From: Falsarthrobacter nasiphocae
GTDB taxonomy: Bacteria; Actinomycetota; Actinomycetes; Actinomycetales; Micrococcaceae
Reading direction: 5' to 3'
DNA length: 64,000 nucleotides
Assembly (NCBI RefSeq): GCF_031456275.1
Contig: NZ_JAVDUI010000001.1
Span: forward strand, 62,001-126,000
The position numbers and the translations under genes were made by a program. The notes beneath the pieces are model-generated. The model was given only the letters and a program-made list of their open reading frames with translations. It was not told where the DNA came from and did no database searches. Below, in pieces: positions 46,787-56,876 of the stretch. Position 1 is the stretch's first letter. The number at the start of each line of letters is the position of its first letter.

Positions 46787-47428
46787 TCAGACGGCGGATG
46801 AGCCCGTGAACGTGATGAGCTGCGAGGCGCCGCTGCGGGCGGCCTCGAAGCGGCGGGCCACGTCGGCCCAGTTGACGATGTTCCAGAACGCCTTGACGTA
46901 GTCCGCCTTGACGTTGACGTAGTCGAGGTAGAACGCGTGCTCCCACATGTCGAGCATGAGGAGCGGCGTCTGTGCCACGGGAACGTTGCCCTGCTGGTCG
47001 TAGAGCTGCTCGATCACGAGCTTGCCGGAGATCGGCTCGTAGGCGAGGAACGCCCAGCCGGAGCCCTGGAGGGTCGTCGCAGCACTCGTGAAGTGAGCGC
47101 GGAAGGCGTCGAACGAGCCGAAGGCGTCGTCGATGGCCGCAGCGAGCTCGCCCTCGGGCTTGTCGCCGCCCTCCGGGGAGAGGTTGTTCCAGAAGATCGA
47201 GTGGTTCGTGTGTCCGCCGAGGTGGAACGCGAAGTCCTTCTGCAGGCGGGTGATGTCGGCGAAGTCGCCCTTCTCACGGGCCTCGGCGAGGGACTCGAGT
47301 GCCTTGTTGGCGCCGTCCACGTACGTCTTGTGGTGCTTGTCGTGGTGGAGCTCCATGATGCGAGCCGAGATGTTCGGCTCCAGCGCGGCGTAGTCATAGG
47401 GAAGATCAGGCAGCGTGTAAACAGACAC
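46787..47428 (-). CDS. sodA: superoxide dismutase, Mn/Fe family
   Basis: The 213-residue enzyme dismutates superoxide. Metal ligands are His28, His76, Asp160 and His164, in [15 protein letters not shown] and LDMWEHAFY. The actinobacterial form cannot be assigned to Mn or Fe with certainty by eye. GTG 47428 has AGGAGG 6-7 bp upstream. A perfect palindrome overlaps its -10 region. It stands between whiA and gap, which are adjacent in many other actinobacteria. Confidence 0.95.
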   Translation of the reverse strand: MSVYTLPDLPYDYAALEPNISARIMELHHDKHHKTYVDGANKALESLAEAREKGDFADITRLQKDFAFHLGGHTNHSIFWNNLSPEGGDKPEGELAAAIDDAFGSFDAFRAHFTSAATTLQGSGWAFLAYEPISGKLVIEQLYDQQGNVPVAQTPLLMLDMWEHAFYLDYVNVKADYVKAFWNIVNWADVARRFEAARSGASQLITFTGSSAV

Positions 47429-47456
47429 AATGTCCTCCTGCGGAAGTCGATGTCGA

Positions 47457-47478
47457 GATGAAGTACTCCTTCATCCTA
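47457..47478 (-). promoter_or_regulatory. sodA -10 element with overlapping palindromic operator
   Basis: Perfect inverted repeat GATGAAG-N5-CTTCATC (47457-47475). Minus-strand TAGGAT (47473-47478) overlaps its upstream end, so the palindrome covers the expected transcript start. A protein bound here would block initiation. Confidence 0.5.
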
Positions 47479-47527
47479 TGGGAGGCAACGCCAGGCGCCT
47501 TGAGGTTATTCCCAGGGTGTGCCTCGG

Positions 47528-48490
47528 TCAGGCGGAGAACGTGGTGTCCGGGACACCCCGCTCGGCCGCGGTCTTGTCCGCGAGGGCGAGGAGGCGCCGG
47601 ATGCGGCCCGCCACGGCGTCCTTCGTCATGGGCGGCTCCGCCATGCGCCCCAGCTCGTCGAGGCTTGCCTGCTTGTGCTCCACCCGCAGCTGCCCCGCGT
47701 AGCGAAGGTGCTCCGGCGCGTCCTCGCCGAGGATCTCGAGGGCCCGCTCCACGCGCGCACCGGCCGCTACGGCGGCCTGGGCCGAGCGGCGCAGGTTGGC
47801 GTCGTCGAAATTGGCGAGGCGATTGGCCGTGGCCCGCACCTCCCGACGCACGCGCTTCTCCTCCCAGCGCAGCAGCGTCTCGTGGGCGCCGAGGCGCGTC
47901 AGGAGGGCCGCGATCGCGTCCCCGTCCCGCACCACCACGCGGTCCGCCCCGCGCACTTCCCGCGGCTTGACGGCGATCTCCAGGCGGCGGGCCGCTCCGA
48001 CAAGCGCCATGGCCGCCTCGGGGCCCGGGCAGCTGATCTCCAGGGAGGAGCTGCGGCCAGGCTCCGTCAGGGAGCCGTGGGCGAGGAACGCGCCGCGCCA
48101 CACGGCCTCGGCCTCGCCGAGCGAGCCGTTGACGAGCGCAGCAGGGAGCCCTCGCACGGGGCGTCCACGGCCGTCGAGGAGCCCGGTCTGCCGGGCGAGG
48201 AGCTCGCCGTTGCGGGTCGAGCGCACCACGTAGTGCGTGCCCCTCCGCAGCGCCCCGCCCCCGCTGACGACGAGGATGTCGCTCGGCGCCCCGTACAGCT
48301 CCGCGAGGGCCGTCTTGAGGCGGCGCGCCGTGGCCCCGGAGTCCACCTCGGCCTCGATGACGACACGCCCCTGGACGATGTGCAGGCCTCCGGCGAAGCG
48401 GAGCAGCGCGCAGACCTCGGCCTTGCGCACGGGAACACGGGTCACCTCGAGCCGCGACAGTTCTTCCTTCACCGCGTCCGTCAGGGACAT
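47528..48490 (-). CDS. whiA: DNA-binding protein WhiA
   Basis: The 320-residue protein has an N-terminal LAGLIDADG-like domain (about 20-200, including [13 protein letters not shown] and CEISCPG-like segments) and a C-terminal HTH (about 225-315, [25 protein letters not shown]). WhiA is a sporulation regulator in Streptomyces and affects division or chromosome organisation elsewhere. It follows yvcK with no gap (TAG then ATG). Confidence 0.94.
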   Translation of the reverse strand: MSLTDAVKEELSRLEVTRVPVRKAEVCALLRFAGGLHIVQGRVVIEAEVDSGATARRLKTALAELYGAPSDILVVSGGGALRRGTHYVVRSTRNGELLARQTGLLDGRGRPVRGLPAALVNGSLGEAEAVWRGAFLAHGSLTEPGRSSSLEISCPGPEAAMALVGAARRLEIAVKPREVRGADRVVVRDGDAIAALLTRLGAHETLLRWEEKRVRREVRATANRLANFDDANLRRSAQAAVAAGARVERALEILGEDAPEHLRYAGQLRVEHKQASLDELGRMAEPPMTKDAVAGRIRRLLALADKTAAERGVPDTTFSA

Positions 48491-49507
48491 CTACTGCTCC
48501 TCGTGCTCGTGGAAAATCTCTCGATAGGCCGTCGCCAGACGGAGGACGTCGTGCGCCTCCGGCGCGTCCGCGCGGCCCAGTCGAGCGTACTTCACGCGAG
48601 CGCCCATGTCCCGAGCCGCGGTCTCGAAAGCCTCGGTGTCTTCCACAACCCCGGGGTCGACGAGCACGACGTCGAACGTCGCCTCCGGCGCCACCCGCCT
48701 CAGCGCCACGAGGTGGTCCGCGGCGGACATCGACGGCGTCTCCTTCGTCTCCGCGACGAGGTTCATCGTCAGCACCTTCCGCGCCGAGGAGCCCACGAGC
48801 GCGGCCTTCGCCGACGGCAGCAGCACGTGCGGCATGACGGACGTGTACCAGGACCCCGGGCCCACAATGACCCAGTCGGCCTCCCGCACGGCGCTGACCG
48901 CCTCGGGGCACGCCTCCGCATCCGCGGGGTGAACCGTCACACTCTCGATCTTCTGGCGGCGCCCTGCGTGCCCCAGGGCTGACTGGCCGACGACGTGCTC
49001 CCGCCGCTCGCGGCCGCCGTCGTCGACGAGGACGTCACCCTCGATGACGAGAGGTGTGCGGGACATGGGCAGCACGCGACCCCGGGCCCCCAGGAGGGCA
49101 CCCGCCCACTGGAGGCCGGCCACCGGGTCCCCGAGGAGGTCCCAGAGCGAGATGATGAGGAGGTTGCCGAGCGCGTGGCCCTCAAGGGCAGACTCGGCGG
49201 TCGGCAGGGGCGTGAAGCGGTGCTGCATCGCGTCGCGCCACGTGTGGCCCCAATCCGTGTCGTCGCAGAGCGCGGCGAGCGCCATGCGGAGGTCCCCGGG
49301 AGGGAGAACGCCGAACTCGGCGCGCAGGCGCCCGGAGGAGCCGCCGTCATCGGCGACCGTGACAATGGCGGAGATGTCCGTGCTGACGTGGCGGAGCGCC
49401 TGCAGCGTGGCCGAGAGGCCGTGGCCGCCGCCGAGGGCCGCGACGCGCGGCGCGTGGCGGCCCGGGCTCCCGCCGACGACCGGGAGTGCCCCGGTGAAGA
49501 GCGTCAT
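48491..49507 (-). CDS. yvcK: YvcK/CofD-family gluconeogenesis factor
   Basis: The 338-residue cytosolic protein has ALGGGHGLSATLQAL and VTVADDGGSSGRLR, the nucleotide-sugar (UDP-GlcNAc) binding loops of YvcK, then LPPGDLRMALAAL and GHALGNLLI. It links envelope metabolism to carbon metabolism in Gram-positives. ATG 49507 overlaps the rapZ stop (ATGA). Confidence 0.93.
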   Translation of the reverse strand: MTLFTGALPVVGGSPGRHAPRVAALGGGHGLSATLQALRHVSTDISAIVTVADDGGSSGRLRAEFGVLPPGDLRMALAALCDDTDWGHTWRDAMQHRFTPLPTAESALEGHALGNLLIISLWDLLGDPVAGLQWAGALLGARGRVLPMSRTPLVIEGDVLVDDGGRERREHVVGQSALGHAGRRQKIESVTVHPADAEACPEAVSAVREADWVIVGPGSWYTSVMPHVLLPSAKAALVGSSARKVLTMNLVAETKETPSMSAADHLVALRRVAPEATFDVVLVDPGVVEDTEAFETAARDMGARVKYARLGRADAPEAHDVLRLATAYREIFHEHEEQ

Positions 49508-50394
49508 CACTCAAGTCCCAGGTCGCGGTGGTGGGCGCGGGCTCGCACCCCCGGCAGCTGGTTCAGGCGGTGCGCCAGCTCGATCGTCGTGGCGACAGAG
49601 CGGTGCTTGCCGCCTGTGCAGCCCACCGCGATGAGGGCAGTCGACTTGTTCTCCCGCACATACCCCGTGAAGACCGGTTTGAGTGCCTGCTCGAACGAGT
49701 CGAGGAACTCCTGGGCCCCCTCGGCAGCGAGAACGTAGGAGCTCACGGGCTCGGACTGCCCCGTGAGCGGACGCAGCTCAGGGATCCAGTGGGGGTTGGG
49801 GATGAAGCGCACATCCGCCACGATGTCCGCGTCGAGCGGCAGACCGCGCTTGAAGCCAAAGCTCATGACCGTGACGTCGAGGCCAATGTGCTCCTGGCCC
49901 GAGTAGAGCTCCCGCACGGCCCGGGTCAGGTCGTGCACGTTGAAGGTGGACGTGTCGATGATCCGGTCGGCGTGACGGCGGATGGGCTCCATGACCTCGC
50001 GCTCGGCGGCAATGGCCTCGAGGATGCGCAGCTCCCCCACGAAGGGGTGGGGGCGGCGGCCCGCCTCGAAGCGGCGGACGAGGATGTCGTCAGCGGCGTC
50101 GAGGAACAGGGTTCGCACGCTCAGCCCGCGCTCCTCTAGGCCGCGGATGGCGCGCATCTGGGCCTCCGCCACGTCAGCGGACGTGACGAGAGTGGTGATG
50201 GCGAGGCGGTCGATCGGGGCCTCGACCGCGTCGTGGGACGCGAAGACCTCGATCATCTGGGGAGGAAGCTGCTCGACGACGTGCCAGCCGATGTCCTCGA
50301 GAGCGTTGCCAGCTGTGGTCCGCCCGGCACCGGACATGGACGTGACGACGAGGACCTCGGACTTGCCGGGGACAACGAGTGGCGAACTGGTCAC
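49507..50394 (-). CDS. rapZ: RapZ/YvcJ nucleotide-binding protein
   Basis: The 295-residue P-loop protein has Walker A-like MSGAGRTTAGNALEDIGW near 19-36 and the C-terminal RapZ motif SFGFKRGLPLDADIVADVRFIPNPHW and GCTGGKHRSV. In Gammaproteobacteria RapZ guides RNase E to a sRNA; in Gram-positives its role is less clear. The start is GTG 50394, 107 bp after uvrC. Confidence 0.93.
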   Translation of the reverse strand: MTSSPLVVPGKSEVLVVTSMSGAGRTTAGNALEDIGWHVVEQLPPQMIEVFASHDAVEAPIDRLAITTLVTSADVAEAQMRAIRGLEERGLSVRTLFLDAADDILVRRFEAGRRPHPFVGELRILEAIAAEREVMEPIRRHADRIIDTSTFNVHDLTRAVRELYSGQEHIGLDVTVMSFGFKRGLPLDADIVADVRFIPNPHWIPELRPLTGQSEPVSSYVLAAEGAQEFLDSFEQALKPVFTGYVRENKSTALIAVGCTGGKHRSVATTIELAHRLNQLPGVRARAHHRDLGLE

Positions 50395-50501
50395 AGGCTC
50401 GATCCTTAGAGTCGAAGTGGCTACTCCTCCTAGGCTACCGCCCTGCGGGGCGCCGCTCCCCCGGCGCGGGAGTGGGCGCCGAGGGGCCCTCGGCGAGGGC
50501 C

Positions 50502-52454
50502 TCAGGCATCTGCGGCGACCGCTGTGCCGCCCTCTGTCTCGCCTGCCGTCTCACCCTCTGACGGATCGTCGGGGCTGTCCTCGGAGCCCTCCTCGGCCGC
50601 GAGCCGCGCCGCGATGGTCTCGGCCAGGGCCGGGCCGACGCCCTTGACGCGCATGAGCTCGTCCGCGCTTGCGGCACGCAGCCCCGCCACCGAGCCGAAC
50701 TCGGCGATGAGGGCGGTCTTCCGGGCGGGGCCGAGCCCCGGGATGTCGTCGAGCGCCGAGGCGGTCATGGACCGGCTGCGCTTGGTGCGGTGGTAGGCGA
50801 TCGCGAAGCGGTGGGCCTCGTCGCGGATCCGCTGGAGCAGGTAGAGACCCTGGCTCGCGCGCGGCAGGACGAGCGGGAACGGGTCCTCCGGCAGCCAGAC
50901 CTCCTCGAGCCGCTTGGCCAGACCGACCACGCTCACACCCTCGATGCCCAGATCCTCGAGTGCGGACACGGCGGCGGCCACCTGCGGCGGCCCGCCGTCG
51001 ACCACAACCAGGTTGGGACGGTACCCGAACCTGGGCACGTCCTTGTTCGCGGCCTCCTCCTCGAGGAGGCGCGAGAAGCGCCGACGGATGACGTCGTACA
51101 TGGACGCGGTGTCATCCCGCGCAGCCTCCCCGCGGATGGAGAAGCGGCGGTACTCCCCCTTGCGGGGCAGTCCGTCCTCGACCACCGTCATCGAGGCCAC
51201 AACATTGGTCCCCTGAACATGCGAGACGTCGTAGCACTCGATGCGCATGAGCGGCTCTGGCGCCCCGAGCGCCTCCTGGAGCTCCGTCAGGGCGGCCGAG
51301 CGCTGCGTGAGGTCGTTCGAGCGCCTCGACTTGTGCAGCGCGAGCGCCTGCTCTGCGTTCTCCTTGACGGTCTCCAGAAGCGTCAGCTTCTCGCCTCGCC
51401 TCGGCACGCGGACGACGACGCGAGAGCCGCGCAACTCGGACAGCGCCCGCTCCACCTCCTCGTTCGCGTCAGGCGCCACGGGCACGAGGACCTCCGCCGG
51501 GATGCGCTCCGCGTCCTGCATGTCCGAGTAGACCTGGAGCAGCAGCTGCGCCACGAGGACCTCGTCCGAGATGTCCTCCACGCGCTCCGTGACCCAGCCG
51601 CGCTGGCCCCGGATGCGGCCGTCCCGGACGTGGAACACCTGCACGCTCGACTCGAGCTCGTCGCTCGCGAACGCGAAGAGGTCGGCATTGGTGGAGTCCG
51701 CGAGGACCACGGCATTGCGCTCGAAGACGCGGGTCAGGGCCGCGAGGTCGTCCCGCAGCCGCGCCGCGAGCTCGAAGTCCTGGCTCGCCGCGGCCTCCTT
51801 CATGCGCGCGGTCAAGTCACGGATGATGGGGCCCGTGCGGCCGTTCATGAACTCCGCGAAGCCCTCCGCAAGCTCGCGGTGCTCCTCCTGCGAGATGCGC
51901 CCGACACACGGGGCAGAGCACTTGCCGATGTAGCCCAGCAGGCACGGGCGCCCCGAGCGCTCGGCGCGGTTGAAGACTCCGGCGGCGCAACTGCGCACGG
52001 GGAAGACACGGAGCATCGTGTCCATCGTCTCCCGGATCGCCTTCGCCGGATAGAACGGCCCGAAGTACTTGACGCCCCGCCGCTTGTCCCCGCGCGTGAC
52101 CTGAACCCGCGGGAACCTCTCGTTCATCGAGATGGCGAGGTACGGGTAGCTTTTGTCGTCCCGGAACATGATGTTGAACCGGGGAGCGTATTCCTTGATC
52201 CAGGTGTATTCCAGCTGGAGCGCCTCGAGTTCGCTCCCGACGACGGTCCATTCCACCGAGGACGCCGTCGTCACCATCTGCCGAGTCTTGGGCGTGAGAG
52301 CCGACGGGTCTGCGAAGTAGGAGTTGAGCCGGGAGCGCAGGCTCTTGGCCTTGCCGACGTAGATCACGCGGCCCGTGGGCTCGCGGAAGCGGTACACGCC
52401 GGGATTGAGGGGAATCTCCCCGGGTGCAGGACGGTAGGAGCGCGGGTCTGCCAC
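50502..52454 (-). CDS. uvrC: excinuclease ABC subunit C
   Basis: The 650-residue nuclease makes both incisions in nucleotide excision repair. The N-terminal GIY-YIG domain (GVYRFREPTGRVIYVGKAKSL) is followed by the Cys-rich region CLLGYIGKCSAPCVGRIS, the UVR domain near 205-240 and the RNase H-like domain with ECYDVSHVQGTN and VVVDGGPPQV. A double HhH lies near 570-625 (DDIPGLGPARKTALI, MRVKGVGPALAETIA). GTG 52454 is the start. The acidic C-terminal tail is variable. Confidence 0.96.
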   Translation of the reverse strand: MADPRSYRPAPGEIPLNPGVYRFREPTGRVIYVGKAKSLRSRLNSYFADPSALTPKTRQMVTTASSVEWTVVGSELEALQLEYTWIKEYAPRFNIMFRDDKSYPYLAISMNERFPRVQVTRGDKRRGVKYFGPFYPAKAIRETMDTMLRVFPVRSCAAGVFNRAERSGRPCLLGYIGKCSAPCVGRISQEEHRELAEGFAEFMNGRTGPIIRDLTARMKEAAASQDFELAARLRDDLAALTRVFERNAVVLADSTNADLFAFASDELESSVQVFHVRDGRIRGQRGWVTERVEDISDEVLVAQLLLQVYSDMQDAERIPAEVLVPVAPDANEEVERALSELRGSRVVVRVPRRGEKLTLLETVKENAEQALALHKSRRSNDLTQRSAALTELQEALGAPEPLMRIECYDVSHVQGTNVVASMTVVEDGLPRKGEYRRFSIRGEAARDDTASMYDVIRRRFSRLLEEEAANKDVPRFGYRPNLVVVDGGPPQVAAAVSALEDLGIEGVSVVGLAKRLEEVWLPEDPFPLVLPRASQGLYLLQRIRDEAHRFAIAYHRTKRSRSMTASALDDIPGLGPARKTALIAEFGSVAGLRAASADELMRVKGVGPALAETIAARLAAEEGSEDSPDDPSEGETAGETEGGTAVAADA

Positions 52455-52457
52455 TGG

Positions 52458-53138
52458 CTAGATCGCGGCGGCTGGGCGCTCGTTGTACGTGGCCACTCGC
52501 TCCTGGCCGCTCAGGCTGGCGATCGCGTTCATGATCTCATCCGTGGCCTGGCGTCGCTTCGGCAGCGGGTGCCGTTCGCCGAGGTGCTCGAAGCGCAGGG
52601 GCTCGCCGACCCGCATCTCGAAGTGGCGCGGCACAATCCAGTTGCGGCCCGCGGGCTGGAGGCGCTCCGTGCCGATGAGGCCGACCGGCACGACCGGGAC
52701 CCCGGCCGCAAGGGCGAGCCAGCCCACGCCCGTCCGCCCGCGGTAGAGCCTGCCGTCCCGGGAGCGCGTGCCCTCCGGGTAGATGCCGACGCCGTCCCCC
52801 TTCTCGAGGATGCCGAGCAGAGTACGCAGAGCGGCCACGGCCTCGGCCTGCTCCCCGCGCTCGACGGGGATGGAGCGGACGGCCGTGAAGAACGCCTTCA
52901 TGGCGCGCCCCTTGATCCCGGGCGTCGTGAAGTACTCCGCCTTGGCGAAGAACGAGACGGGGCGCGGCATGATGGCCTGGATGATGACCGAGTCAAGGAA
53001 GGACAAGTGGTTCGAGGCGACGATGAACGGCCCCTCGGCGGGCACGTTCTCGAGTCCGGTGATCGTCGGCCGGCACAGGCCCTTGATGGCCGCGCGGACC
53101 GTGACATGAGTGAGGTCGTAGGCTGTCATCTTCTCCAT
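52458..53138 (-). CDS. 1-acylglycerol-3-phosphate O-acyltransferase (PlsC-like)
   Basis: The 226-residue enzyme should acylate lysophosphatidic acid. His44-x4-Asp49 in SNHLSFLDS is the catalytic motif; IYPEGTRSRDGRL near 118-130 is the substrate-binding motif. It lies 3 bp before uvrC, so the two are co-transcribed. ATG 53138 and ATG 53129 (three codons later) are both possible starts. Confidence 0.9.
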   Translation of the reverse strand: MEKMTAYDLTHVTVRAAIKGLCRPTITGLENVPAEGPFIVASNHLSFLDSVIIQAIMPRPVSFFAKAEYFTTPGIKGRAMKAFFTAVRSIPVERGEQAEAVAALRTLLGILEKGDGVGIYPEGTRSRDGRLYRGRTGVGWLALAAGVPVVPVGLIGTERLQPAGRNWIVPRHFEMRVGEPLRFEHLGERHPLPKRRQATDEIMNAIASLSGQERVATYNERPAAAI

Positions 53139-53256
53139 CGTCTCTCGCACGGGGCCGGATGGCCCGCGGGGGCGTCGTCGCCCACAGGGAACAACATTAG
53201 CGGGCGCGGGGGCGCGGATCTGCGCGACGCGGGCAGGCCCGCGCCGCGCCGGCACG

Positions 53257-56138
<2,882 letters not shown>

Positions 56139-56142
<4 letters not shown>

Positions 56143-56588
56143 TCCCTCATCTTAGGCGAACGCGTGTTCGATTCCAGACCGTTCGCCGTGGACGAAGCCA
56201 CGTCTCTCTGGCGCTCATGCGCGGCGTCCACCATGCTGTGGAGCTCCTCCACCCGGATGCCCGCCCGGTTGGCGGCGCGGACCAGGCTGGCCGCCATGCG
56301 GCGGACGTCGTCGCGAAGACGGAACGCGTCAGTCGAGACGACAGTCCCCCCGCGCCCCCGCCCTTCCACAAGCTCCCAATCCTCCAGGCGCTTGTAGGCC
56401 TTGGCGACGGTGTTGACCGCCACGCCGAGATGCTCGGCCAGCTTGCGCACGGGCGGCAGTCGATCGCCCGACGCCGCGTCAGCGCGGTTGATGGCGTCGA
56501 CGACCGCGCTCGTGATCTGAACGACGGGCGGCCCGGCGTACTCCTGGAGGGAGGACGTCGAGAGCCATGAGGGGATGGGGGATTTCAT
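56139..56588 (-). CDS. GntR-family regulator (YtrA-like, short)
   Basis: The 149-residue protein is almost only a winged HTH (about 25-85: [41 protein letters not shown]) with a short helical C-terminus, the YtrA subfamily layout. These usually control neighbouring transporter genes; none is adjacent here. It overlaps uvrA by GTGA. AAGGAA 6-7 bp before the ATG supports the start. A 16-bp palindrome and a structured leader lie upstream. Confidence 0.88.
56149..56170 (-). promoter_or_regulatory. SOS (LexA) box and -10 element of uvrA
   Basis: CGAAC GCGT GTTCG (56157-56170) is a perfect match to the actinobacterial SOS consensus CGAAC-N4-GTTCG. Minus-strand TAAGAT (56149-56154) follows 2 bp later and ends 6 bp before the uvrA GTG. 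LexA bound there would cover the -10 element. The site lies within the last codons of gntR. Confidence 0.82.
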
Positions 56589-56609
56589 GGGTATTTCCTT
56601 ATGGGCGTG

Positions 56610-56678
56610 GAGAGGAGACTCTCTTCGCCTTCCCCGCGTCCGGGGAAGGCCAAGGAGGAGCGCCCTCCGTCCGGGCGC
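56610..56678 (-). other. hairpin-rich 5' leader of gntR
   Basis: Three inverted repeats in a row: GAGAG/CTCTC (56610-56623), GCCTTCCCC/GGGGAAGGC (56627-56650, 6-nt loop) and GCGCCC/GGGCGC (56660-56678). They lie between the gntR start and its likely promoter near 56800, implying a structured leader of about 200 nt. No known riboswitch was recognised. Confidence 0.4.
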
Positions 56679-56771
56679 CACCTCTGACGGATCTCGCAAG
56701 AGGCGACGACGACGCCGCGGGGGCAACGCCAGCTCTCCGCGACTGGGTCGTGACCGCGGAAAAGCAAGCGC

Positions 56772-56827
56772 GAGTCGGCGCCGACTCAAGCAGGCATAAT
56801 GTAAGCGCGAGTTCGCCGGAAAAGCAA
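56772..56827 (-). promoter_or_regulatory. gntR promoter with 16-bp palindrome
   Basis: Minus-strand TTGCTT (56822-56827), 18-bp spacer, TACATT (56798-56803). Just downstream lies the perfect palindrome GAGTCGGCGCCGACTC (56772-56787), containing GT-N8-AC as expected of GntR-type operators. TTGCTTTTCC occurs again at 56758-56767. Confidence 0.5.
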
Positions 56828-56864
56828 ACCGGGGGTGTCCGCCCCGTCGCTGCGCCCGACCGCA

Positions 56865-56870
56865 TAGTCT
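56865..56870 (+). promoter_or_regulatory. -10 element of the helicase gene
   Basis: TAGTCT ends 6 bp before GTG 56877: a leaderless-type start. Confidence 0.5.
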
Positions 56871-56876
56871 GGAGGG

